A stretch of 7,840 nucleotides of DNA from an uncultured Ruminococcus sp. (GTDB lineage Bacteria; Bacillota; Clostridia; Oscillospirales; Ruminococcaceae): the NCBI GenBank assembly GCA_902783235.1, contig CACZQG010000069.1, positions 1 to 7,840 on the forward strand, written 5' to 3'. Positions 1-5,554 of the stretch are shown piece after piece. Position 1 is the first letter of the stretch. The number at the start of each line of letters is the position of its first letter. The position numbers and the translations under genes were made by a program. Below the pieces are notes generated by a model. The model saw only the letters and a list, made by a program, of their open reading frames with translations, made no database searches and was not told the origin of the DNA.

Positions 1-99
1 ATACTGGCGTATTTCAAGCCTTTCCGACGCAGAAGTTCAGTATTTAGACAAGCAGAAAATTCAAGATTTAGTTGGGGGATCAATATACTGCTTTAGCAG
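1..99. other. Left-edge stretch, coding status unresolved
   Basis: This edge segment lies beyond the stop of the NusG-II gene. Short open frames cross it on both strands: plus-strand frame 1 runs to a TAG at 94-96, plus-strand frame 2 runs to a TGA at 149-151, and one minus-strand frame stays open to the edge. None has a visible start or ribosome binding site inside the window, and none gave a recognisable family signature. The plus-strand frames could be the tail of a gene converging on the NusG-II gene, which would fit the hairpin and T-rich run at 87-110. No start typical of a transporter gene is seen downstream of the NusG-II gene on the minus strand. Confidence 0.3.
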
Positions 100-110
100 T
101 TATTTTATTT
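87..110 (+). terminator. Possible weak terminator between convergent genes
   Basis: The sequence ACTGC-TTTA-GCAGT (87-100) is a 5-bp stem with a 4-base loop, followed on the plus strand by the T-rich run TATTTTATTT. The stem is short and the T run is interrupted, so this is only a candidate. It would end a plus-strand transcript entering from the left. On the minus strand the hairpin sits just after the NusG-II stop but has no U-tract after it. Confidence 0.3.
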
Positions 111-438
111 CAATAATAAGCTTTTTGGGCATACAAATTATCCGTTCGTGAGTTTTGCTTATCCATCCTGTATTCACACATATTTTATCCGGGCAGTTAT
201 TTTCCTTGATGCGTATTTTATTGTTGCTTATCTCAAATACAGCATCATCTATGCCTGCTATGGTAAATTCACCCTTATCCCCGGACAGCGAGGCTTCGGT
301 CACGGTCTTATTATCCACAGTAATGACTGCTGTTTTGCCTTCCCGGGATGTCAGGCTGATGACAAGGAGAGACATAAGCGAGGCGGTGATGATCGCAATA
401 ATGATAATGATCTCTTTCTTATTTATCCTCCGATGCAT
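100..438 (-). CDS. Membrane-anchored NusG domain II protein
   Basis: A 112-residue protein. Residues 9-30 form one strongly hydrophobic N-terminal segment (a run of Ile, Ala and Leu), so the rest is predicted to face outside the membrane. The C-terminal domain matches the NusG-II family: Cys82 and Cys87 in NCPDKIC, then VNTGWIS, then Cys102 in IICMPKKLIIEI. Despite the name, such stand-alone domains are not transcription factors; they often sit next to apbE and transporter-like genes in flavin or electron-transfer loci, and I recall Listeria EetA being of this type. The ATG at 438 is chosen because AGGAG lies seven bases upstream. A longer reading from 537 has no signal and would lie wholly within apbE. 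The gene overlaps the 3' end of apbE by 20 bases, which suggests translational coupling. The molecular function is unknown. Confidence 0.85.
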   Translation of the reverse strand: MHRRINKKEIIIIIAIITASLMSLLVISLTSREGKTAVITVDNKTVTEASLSGDKGEFTIAGIDDAVFEISNNKIRIKENNCPDKICVNTGWISKTHERIICMPKKLIIEIK

Positions 439-1429
439 AGCTGTACTCCTGATCCGCCAATTCAAATTCCAGTTCCGGTGACTTGTATATCCTCTTATCC
501 TTATCCAGTGCCAGTACCAGTATATCACTGTCATCAAGATAATCGGCTATCTTTTTTGTACCGCCCGTAAAAATAAGTGTTGAAAGAAAGTCGGAATCTA
601 TCCCGCTCTGACAGAATACGGTTACAGATGTGAGATCTGTTTCACTGGGGGCACCTGTTTTGGTATCAAGTATGTGAGAATATTTTTTTCCGTCTATCTC
701 CGCAAATCTGTGATACCCTCCTGAGGTGGAGATAAAGCCTTCTTTTGTTATTATTTTGCCTATAAGCTTTGTGTCATCATCGGGAGATTGGATACCGGTG
801 GAAAAATCCCCGTCACCGTAAAGAAGTATGGAGGATCCGCCGGCAGAGATGATAGTACGGTCATCCCCCGAGCTGTCAAGCTTCTTCTTTATTATATCCA
901 GAGCAGCACCCTTTGCAGCGCAGCCCATATCCAGCTGTGTACCCTCTGACAGGGTGATATCCCTTCCCTTTACCTTTATCCTGCTGTACCCTACCGTGTC
1001 CAGTGCTTTTTTTATATCACTGTCGGATGGGATCCTGGGAGCATCACCGTTTATATCCCAAAGACGGGTAAGTGCGCCTACGGTTATATCTGCATCGCTG
1101 CCGTATTTGCCGTTAAGGGTAAGTATCTCACTTACGGCATCTGTCAATTCTTCGGAAGCGGTGATTTTTCCCATGGCGTTGAGTTTTGAAAGCTCGCTGG
1201 TCTCGTCGTGAAAATCAAATATACCGTCACAGCGGTCGAACACCTCACGGGCAGTTTTTCTTGCTTCATTGCTTCCCCTGGCTTCTATATATGTGTCCAT
1301 GCTGTAAAACATAGTATTGTCAAGCTGACCATCGCTTTTTATCATTAATGAAAAATACACGACTCCCACAGCTATAAGGGACAGGACAGCGATAACAGCG
1401 GCAGTAATAATATTTTTTTTTGAATTCAT
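419..1429 (-). CDS. apbE: FAD:protein FMN transferase (ApbE)
   Basis: A 336-residue protein that in this family covalently attaches FMN from FAD to a Thr or Ser of partner flavoproteins, on the outer side of the membrane and needing Mg2+. Residues 7-30 are a single hydrophobic segment without a lipobox cysteine, so a membrane-anchored enzyme is expected. Family motifs appear in order: MDTY near 44-47, SELSKLN at 78-84, DITVGAL at 114-120, DMGCAAKGAAL at 167-177, STSGGYHRF at 234-242, HILDTKTGAPS at 252-262, and DSDFLSTLIF at 278-287. The length is typical. The start is the ATG at 1429: AGGGG lies six bases upstream, while a TTG at 1432 would leave only three. It lies 58 bases after the XRE gene with no terminator seen, so the two are probably co-transcribed. 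No FMN-binding substrate protein is visible in this window. Confidence 0.92.
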   Translation of the reverse strand: MNSKKNIITAAVIAVLSLIAVGVVYFSLMIKSDGQLDNTMFYSMDTYIEARGSNEARKTAREVFDRCDGIFDFHDETSELSKLNAMGKITASEELTDAVSEILTLNGKYGSDADITVGALTRLWDINGDAPRIPSDSDIKKALDTVGYSRIKVKGRDITLSEGTQLDMGCAAKGAALDIIKKKLDSSGDDRTIISAGGSSILLYGDGDFSTGIQSPDDDTKLIGKIITKEGFISTSGGYHRFAEIDGKKYSHILDTKTGAPSETDLTSVTVFCQSGIDSDFLSTLIFTGGTKKIADYLDDSDILVLALDKDKRIYKSPELEFELADQEYSYASEDK

Positions 1430-1487
1430 CAAAAACCCCTTTTTTTTGTCATAAAAAAATGGTATAATGTTATTAGCATCATCTACA

Positions 1488-2075
1488 TCATAGATATGCT
1501 TTGTTGAATTCGGAGATCTTCAGCTCGCTTACCCTTACAAGATCACGAAGGTAATCATTGGGTGAAAATATCTCTGTATCGCTTTCGCTGCGTCTTATCT
1601 TTATTGAAGCGCACAGGTTCATAATAGCTGAATCCGCAAGGTTTTCCGCAGGTGCTTTGGGTATACGGCAGATATTTTCCTGCCCGTCACTGTCTAGTCT
1701 GTCAAGTATGCGGAACAGCTTGTAGAAGCTGAGCATTATGCAGGACATTACTTCTTTTTCCAGCTCCTGTCCGCCTTTTTTCTCACATGAGGACAAAAGG
1801 TATTCAGCCATTTTTCCCACAGCTTCAATATCCACACGGGAGCCGGTATTTTCTTCATGGGTGTTTTCGCCGTCCCAATGTCCCAGCAAAATATCGCAGG
1901 ATACATTATAATAGTTGGCGATCTTTACCACGAAATCAAGTCCGCATTCTCTTATACCCTTTTCGTAATGGGATAAAAGTGCCTGGGATATTCCCAGATC
2001 CTGAGCGGCCTGTTTCTGACTGAGTTTGCGTTTCTTTCTTTCCTGGGTTATGATCCTGGGAAATTCCGAATTCAT
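1488..2075 (-). CDS. XRE-family helix-turn-helix regulator
   Basis: A 195-residue protein with an N-terminal XRE (Cro/cI-type) DNA-binding domain at about residues 7-64. The helix-turn-helix reads LSQKQAAQDLGISQALLSHY (about 18-37), followed by the usual EKGIREC and the end of the domain at YYNVSCDILLG. Residues from about 75 to the end are mostly helical-looking and match no family I recognise; they may form a dimerisation or sensing domain. An AGGAG lies ten bases before the ATG, and a promoter with a perfect -10 lies just upstream. It is first in a likely minus-strand operon with apbE and the NusG-II gene and is divergent from the phosphatase gene, so it may regulate itself, its operon or the divergent gene. 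The ligand and targets are unknown. Confidence 0.88.
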   Translation of the reverse strand: MNSEFPRIITQERKKRKLSQKQAAQDLGISQALLSHYEKGIRECGLDFVVKIANYYNVSCDILLGHWDGENTHEENTGSRVDIEAVGKMAEYLLSSCEKKGGQELEKEVMSCIMLSFYKLFRILDRLDSDGQENICRIPKAPAENLADSAIMNLCASIKIRRSESDTEIFSPNDYLRDLVRVSELKISEFNKAYL

Positions 2076-2114
2076 TTGTTTTACGCTCCTTTTCTTTAAA
2101 ATACACCATCTTAA

Positions 2115-2144
2115 ATTATATAACAGAACGTATAAAAAAGTAAA
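2115..2144 (-). promoter_or_regulatory. Promoter of the XRE-apbE-NusG-II operon
   Basis: On the minus strand a perfect -10 box TATAAT lies at 2120-2115, with a -35 box TTTACT (four of six) at 2144-2139 and an 18-base spacer. Transcription would begin near 2108, giving a leader of about 33 bases before the XRE start codon. The position, strand and AT-rich surroundings make this the best sigma-A-type promoter in the left half of the window. Confidence 0.6.
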
Positions 2145-2197
2145 GAGGATAACTGTAAGATTTTTTAATGCTTTATCAGCGTAAATTTGTATGAAAT

Positions 2198-2234
2198 ATG
2201 TACATGACGAATTTAATGCGTGAATTTAGTACAT
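2198..2234. promoter_or_regulatory. Possible operator dyad in divergent spacer
   Basis: In the 204-base spacer between the divergent XRE and phosphatase genes, ATGTAC (2198-2203) is mirrored by GTACAT (2229-2234). Between them the related words GACGAATTTA and GCGTGAATTTA occur in direct order. This could be a binding site for the adjacent XRE protein, but AT-rich spacers give such patterns by chance. No convincing -35/-10 pair for the plus-strand gene was found in the spacer. Confidence 0.25.
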
Positions 2235-2279
2235 AATAACTATCAGATGGCAAATAATGCCTGTTTTAAAGGAGAAAAT

Positions 2280-2924
2280 ATGAAAGGCTACAGACTTTGC
2301 ATAATACGTCACGGACTTACCTCAGCTAATGACAGCGGAACATATCTGGGCTGCCGCAGCGACTGGTCCCTGTCAGAAAAGGGACAGGCTCAGCTGCTGA
2401 GCAAAATGGATGAATATGAGTACCCTAAAGTACAGAGAGTATATTCTTCCCCTCTCAGCCGCTGTACCGAGACTGCGGGGATACTGTTTCCATATAGAGA
2501 GATGCAGACTGTGGAAAACATGACCGAAATGGACTTGGGGGATTTTGACGGCAAGACGGTAAGTCAGCTTATAGACCGTGAGGACTATAAGAACTGGCTG
2601 CAGGGCAATACTCCCGATAAACGAGCTCCCGGAGGAGAGAGTATGGAGGAGCTTATGCTTCGGCTTTATAAGGGAATGCATGAGATAATACTGGACATGA
2701 TGAATGATGATCTTACCCACTGTGCTCTTATCACTCATTCGGGTATAGTGACAAGTCTTATTTCTGCCTTCGGACTTCCCAAAATTGATCCCAAGGAGAT
2801 AGTTTCGGCTCCCGGTGAGGGCTTTGAGGTGCTGATCACCGCACAGATGTGGCAGATGTCACAGGCGTTTGAAGTGCTGGGAAAGGTGCCGTATTTCAGG
2901 GAAAGTATTCCGGATAATTACTGA
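2280..2924 (+). CDS. Histidine phosphatase family protein
   Basis: A 214-residue soluble protein of the phosphoglycerate-mutase-like histidine phosphatase superfamily. The RHG signature is at residues 10-12 (IIRHGLTSAND), making His11 the expected phospho-acceptor. Arg61 lies in SSPLSRCTETA, the acid/base Glu83 in TEMDLGDFDG, and the second catalytic histidine, His153, in LITHSG. All four core residues are present and the length is normal for the branch that includes CobC-like alpha-ribazole phosphatases and small-molecule phosphatases. The substrate cannot be assigned, and no cobalamin genes are nearby. The start at 2280 follows AAAGGAG five bases upstream; an in-frame GTG at 2220 lacks such a site and the RHG motif would then lie unusually deep. 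It is divergent from the XRE gene and 136 bases before the membrane gene. Confidence 0.9.
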   Translation: MKGYRLCIIRHGLTSANDSGTYLGCRSDWSLSEKGQAQLLSKMDEYEYPKVQRVYSSPLSRCTETAGILFPYREMQTVENMTEMDLGDFDGKTVSQLIDREDYKNWLQGNTPDKRAPGGESMEELMLRLYKGMHEIILDMMNDDLTHCALITHSGIVTSLISAFGLPKIDPKEIVSAPGEGFEVLITAQMWQMSQAFEVLGKVPYFRESIPDNY

Positions 2925-2934
2925 TCCCTCTGTT

Positions 2935-2962
2935 TTTACATATAGCAGGCTGTACATATAGA
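2935..2962 (+). promoter_or_regulatory. Candidate promoter for membrane protein-RluA pair
   Basis: In the 136-base spacer after the phosphatase gene, TTTACA (2935-2940, five of six to the -35 consensus) is followed after 16 bases by TATAGA (2957-2962), with GATAAT overlapping at 2961-2966. The leader would be about 90 bases. No clear terminator precedes it, so read-through from the phosphatase gene is equally possible. Confidence 0.35.
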
Positions 2963-3060
2963 TAATACTAAAGGCTTATGCTGCGAAAATATGAAGCAAA
3001 ATTTTCCGGCAGAGGCTTTTAAGGCTTCCACATATACATGATGATACGGAGGGCATAAAT

Positions 3061-3846
3061 ATGACAGCACATGAATGCAGAAAACAGGCAGGGCGGCGGC
3101 TTGCAGGCAATTACAGTGAGGGATTTTTCGTTACTGCCATTGTGCTGGCAGCTTATGTGATATATAAAACGGCAGACGCTGTGCAGTCTGCAATGATACT
3201 ATATAATAACGACGGAAGAACGGAAGCTCTGTTTTTCAGTCACGACCTATGGAATATTTCCATGAGAGCAGCTTTGGCAGTGCTTTGCTTTATCATTACA
3301 TCACCTCTTATAACCGGGGGAGTATGGTGGTACTACCAGACGGCTCAGGGGAATGATAACAGGAGCATATTGAAGCTGTATACGGGCTTTAAGCTGAATG
3401 TGAAGGCTATACGGCTGTATATGAGCATATGGCTGCTGTCTTTGATGTCTCTGCTGCCATCGGGGATATGCTTTCTTGGAGCATATGAGCTGTTTTTACA
3501 GCTTCCCGGAATGCAGGATCAGCCTCTTATGATGTTTATAGATATACAGCTGCTGGTTCTGGGAGGTGTATTGACGGCATTGTACCTGCGGTGTGTCACT
3601 GCCTTTATCCCTGCCCCCTTTGTGTTTATCAGCAAGCCGGACAGGGGGATATTTCAGGTGCTCAGAATGTCCGTAAGGATAATGAAGGGGTCTAAGCTGG
3701 AGGCAGTGAAAATGATCTTCCTGTATCTTTTGCTTATGCTGCCGATAGTGACTATTCCCTTTGTGCTGCCTAAGGCTGTAATGTCCCTGTCGGTGTTTGC
3801 CTGTGACAGAATGGGGGTGAGCGTTCGGGATGAGAATGGAGTTTAA
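3061..3846 (+). CDS. Multi-pass membrane protein, DUF975-like
   Basis: A 261-residue integral membrane protein of unknown function. Hydrophobic segments lie at about 21-36, 68-90, 117-141, 159-190 and 215-245, so five or six membrane passes are likely. The N-terminal pattern RKQAGRRLAGNYSEGF, the motif SPLITGGVWWYYQTAQGN (81-98) with a following LYTGF, and the late RIMKGSKLEAVKMIF resemble DUF975-type proteins of Bacillota. This is a resemblance by eye and not a firm family call. GGAGG lies eight bases before the ATG. Its last 17 bases overlap the start of the pseudouridine synthase gene, so the two are translated from one message. There is no evident functional link between the two products. 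Confidence 0.8.
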   Translation: MTAHECRKQAGRRLAGNYSEGFFVTAIVLAAYVIYKTADAVQSAMILYNNDGRTEALFFSHDLWNISMRAALAVLCFIITSPLITGGVWWYYQTAQGNDNRSILKLYTGFKLNVKAIRLYMSIWLLSLMSLLPSGICFLGAYELFLQLPGMQDQPLMMFIDIQLLVLGGVLTALYLRCVTAFIPAPFVFISKPDRGIFQVLRMSVRIMKGSKLEAVKMIFLYLLLMLPIVTIPFVLPKAVMSLSVFACDRMGVSVRDENGV

Positions 3847-4678
3847 AGCTGACAGATCCATGAAATTGGGAGATTTCCTGGGAAAGGAATGCGGTATATC
3901 ACGGCGTATGCTCATAAAGCTAAAAAAAACTCCCGGGGGTATCACCTGTCTGGGGAAAACCATTAGAACTGTTGACAGAGTGTCTCAGGGGGATGTTATA
4001 GTGCTGGAATGGGAGGATGAAAGCACCCTTGAGCCAAACAGTAATATCCGGGTACCTGTTGCCTTTGAAAATGAGAATGTGGTGGTATTTAACAAGCCTA
4101 CGGGGATGCCTGTGCATCCCTCGGCAGGTCATAGGGATGATACACTGGGGAATTTCTTTGCATATCGTTATCCCGGACTTACATTCCGTCCGGTAAATCG
4201 CCTTGACAGAGATACCTCCGGACTGTGCCTTGCTGCAAAAAGTGCTCCTGCCGCAGCCGCTCTTCAGGGGAACATACATAAAATATACTATGCCGTTGCT
4301 GAGGGGATGATTTCCCATGACGGCGTGATAGATGCACCTATTGCAAGAGAAAGGGAATCGGTAATAAAAAGGACAGTGAGAGCAGATGGCAGAAGAGCTG
4401 TTACCCATTATCGTGTAATAGGCGGCAGCGGCAAATACACTCTTTTGGAAATACGCCTGGAAACAGGCAGGACTCATCAGATAAGAGTGCATTTTGCTCA
4501 TATAGGGCACCCTCTGGCAGGGGATGATCTTTACGGCGGCAGTCGGGAGGATATTGAGTGTCAGGCACTCCACTGCGGGCAGCTGGTATTCAATGACCCT
4601 GTAAGCGGCAGGAGTATTACTGTCAGCTCTGATATACGCAGTGATATGAAAGGGCTTGTAGAACAGAGCTATATATAA
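3830..4678 (+). CDS. RluA-family RNA pseudouridine synthase
   Basis: A 282-residue protein that isomerises uridine to pseudouridine in rRNA or tRNA. Residues about 10-60 resemble an S4-like RNA-binding segment (LGDFLGKECGISRRMLIKLK). The catalytic domain begins near 83 with VVVFNKPTGMPVHPS. The hallmark is NRLDRDTSGL at 123-132, with Asp126 the expected catalytic residue. The first position is Asn instead of the common His, a variant also seen in clostridial members. GRTHQIRVHFAHIGHPLAGD at 213-232 is the second conserved block. The start at 3830 overlaps the membrane protein gene by 17 bases and has GGGGGTGA about nine bases upstream; an ATG at 3836 is the alternative. The exact target uridine cannot be told from sequence. 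No typical T-tract terminator follows the stop. Confidence 0.92.
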   Translation: MRMEFKADRSMKLGDFLGKECGISRRMLIKLKKTPGGITCLGKTIRTVDRVSQGDVIVLEWEDESTLEPNSNIRVPVAFENENVVVFNKPTGMPVHPSAGHRDDTLGNFFAYRYPGLTFRPVNRLDRDTSGLCLAAKSAPAAAALQGNIHKIYYAVAEGMISHDGVIDAPIARERESVIKRTVRADGRRAVTHYRVIGGSGKYTLLEIRLETGRTHQIRVHFAHIGHPLAGDDLYGGSREDIECQALHCGQLVFNDPVSGRSITVSSDIRSDMKGLVEQSYI

Positions 4679-4700
4679 TACCATGACCTGATAAAAGGAA

Positions 4701-4728
4701 TTGATAGTATTGAATAAAAAGTTATATT
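4701..4728 (+). promoter_or_regulatory. Candidate promoter upstream of LuxS pair
   Basis: TTGATA (4701-4706, five of six) and TATATT (4723-4728, five of six) are separated by 16 bases. A transcript from here would carry a leader of about 200 bases containing the hairpin-rich repeat at 4760-4888 before the first luxS-like gene. No acceptable promoter lies between that repeat and the gene: GATATT at 4911-4916 is too close to the ribosome binding site. The repeat could therefore influence expression of the LuxS genes. Confidence 0.4.
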
Positions 4729-4759
4729 AAATAATTGTTATATTTATCATGTTATCAAT

Positions 4760-4888
4760 TCAGCTGCTCTTCGGGCTCATAGCTGCAATTACAATATAAA
4801 GTACGAGCGAAACTGAAAGTTTTTGGCTAAGCCTTTTTTCAAAAAGGCGTGCGAAACCAAAAGTTTTTGCGGAGCTTTTTTCAAAAAA
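4760..4888 (+). repeat. Hairpin-rich dispersed repeat, copy A
   Basis: About 129 bases that recur in opposite orientation at 7552-7680, with roughly 85-90 percent identity by eye. It starts TCAGCTGCTCTTCG, has a variable stretch near 4787-4800, then GTACGAGCGAAA, then two related half-units each of the form AAAGTTTTTG-x-AGC-Tn-C-An-G. The first half-unit contains GCCTTTTTTCAAAAAGGC (4831-4848) and the second CTTTTTTCAAAAAAG (4875-4889); both fold as hairpins. It fills most of the 258-base gap between the pseudouridine synthase and the first luxS-like gene. It encodes no credible protein. It is probably a non-autonomous dispersed element or regulatory repeat. Confidence 0.85.
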
Positions 4889-4936
4889 GACCTTTTCAGT
4901 TTTTTGATTGGATATTAGTATAAAGGAGAAATGATT

Positions 4937-5404
4937 ATGGAGAGGATCGTAAGCTTTCAGGCAGATCTGAGAAGGATCGGTATCGGTATGTATATATCCC
5001 GTATTGATGGCGATATAGTTACTTATGATATAAGGATGGCAAAGCCCAACGGCGGTGTTTATCTTGAAACCCCGGCAATGCACACTATTTCCCATCTGCT
5101 TTCGTCATTTACCAGAAGCTCGGAGTTCGGTAATGGTGTTGTATATGCGGGACCTATGAGCTGCCGTACAGGATTTTATCTGCTCACCCGTGGCATGAGC
5201 CATGAGGCGGCAATAAAGCTGGTGCGTGATGTCTGTAGAAGCATATCCGTCTATGATGACAGGATACCCGGCTGCACCCCGGAGGAGTGCGGAAATTATA
5301 AGGAGCATGACCTGAAGGGGGCGAGAGAGGCGGTAAAGCCTTTTCTCAAAGCAATGGAAAACTATACTGTCGAGATGCTGGATTATTCGTGGCATATGCG
5401 TTAA
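4937..5404 (+). CDS. LuxS-like protein lacking key catalytic residues
   Basis: A 155-residue homologue of S-ribosylhomocysteine lyase. The LuxS framework is clear: MERIVSF start, YDIRMAKPN (30-38), MHTISH (48-53), GPMSCRTGFYLL (72-83), and PEECGNYKEHDLKGA (115-129). The metal ligands His49, His53 and Cys118 and the cysteine equivalent to catalytic Cys84 (Cys76) are kept. The HxxEH motif has become HTISH, so the general-base glutamate is Ser52. The substrate-pocket histidine after SFxxD is Leu11, and the Gly before the cysteine is Ser75. LuxS activity is therefore unlikely; a metal-binding pseudoenzyme, sensor or partner of the intact LuxS is more likely. The frame is undamaged, so it is not a decaying pseudogene. 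The ATG at 4937 lies eight bases after AGGAG; an ATG at 4931 would be only two bases away. Confidence 0.85.
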   Translation: MERIVSFQADLRRIGIGMYISRIDGDIVTYDIRMAKPNGGVYLETPAMHTISHLLSSFTRSSEFGNGVVYAGPMSCRTGFYLLTRGMSHEAAIKLVRDVCRSISVYDDRIPGCTPEECGNYKEHDLKGAREAVKPFLKAMENYTVEMLDYSWHMR

Positions 5405-5431
5405 GGCAGAGATATTATCACAGGAGGGAGT

Positions 5432-5521
5432 ATGGAGCATAGAGAGCTTGTCTGGCTGAGCTTTGATGACCGATGTTGCTGCACAGCAGCCGTGTCATAC
5501 ACAAGCAAGCTTATATATTAA
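5432..5521 (+). CDS. Possible 29-residue Cys-Cys-Cys leader peptide
   Basis: A short reading frame between the two luxS genes, starting ATG-GAG-CAT and ending TAA at 5519-5521. It is preceded by a strong AGGAGG at 5422-5427, four bases before the ATG, a somewhat tight spacing. Residues 14-18 read RCCCT, from consecutive TGT-TGC-TGC codons at 5474-5482. No signal peptide or membrane segment is apparent. Runs of cysteine codons in tiny upstream frames are typical of cysteine-attenuation leaders in other bacteria. Here the following gene makes homocysteine, a cysteine precursor, so a leader role is plausible. Alternatives are a small functional peptide or chance. The frame lies 27 bases after the first luxS-like gene and ends 33 bases before luxS. 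Confidence 0.4.
   Translation: MEHRELVWLSFDDRCCCTAAVSYTSKLIY
5446..5506 (+). promoter_or_regulatory. Nested inverted repeat within the mini-ORF
   Basis: Three nested complementary arms can form a long imperfect hairpin: GCTTGT (5446-5451) with ACAAGC (5501-5506), ATGAC (5466-5470) with GTCAT (5494-5498), and GCTGC (5478-5482) with GCAGC (5486-5490) around an ACA loop. The second and third Cys codons of the mini-ORF form the left arm of the inner stem. The outer left arm can also pair with CAAGCT at 5506-5511. A ribosome pausing at the Cys codons would break the inner two stems. There is no U-tract, so any control would act on translation, RNA stability or Rho-type termination. Confidence 0.35.
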
Positions 5522-5554
5522 TACGTCAAGGAGTTTTGAAAGGAGGATATCAGC

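Noticed and set aside
439..537. N-terminal extension of the NusG-II protein by 33 residues
   Set aside because: It lies inside apbE, is rich in Trp, Tyr and Arg unlike the family, and has no ribosome binding site, while the ATG at 438 has AGGAG at good spacing.
1463..1468. Perfect TATAAT on the plus strand between apbE and the XRE gene
   Set aside because: No -35 at a usable distance and no plus-strand gene downstream; it is within an AT-rich gap between co-directional minus-strand genes.
2979..3023. 14-codon frame in the spacer before the membrane protein gene
   Set aside because: Only a weak AAAGG at poor spacing and no distinctive composition.
3920..4684. Long minus-strand frame opposite the pseudouridine synthase gene
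   Set aside because: The plus strand carries unmistakable RluA motifs; the antisense frame has no recognisable motif or start signal.
4679..4936. SAM or other known riboswitch upstream of the LuxS genes
   Set aside because: The space is occupied by the dispersed repeat and AT-rich sequence; no conserved riboswitch core was recognisable, and the hairpins recur after the peptidase gene.
4760..5095. Minus-strand 111-codon reading frame over copy A and the first luxS-like gene
   Set aside because: It is antisense to a clear LuxS-family gene and runs into the repeat.
4937..5404. Classing the first luxS-like gene as a pseudogene
   Set aside because: The frame is intact, has a good ribosome binding site, and keeps all metal ligands and most structural motifs; only specific catalytic residues differ.
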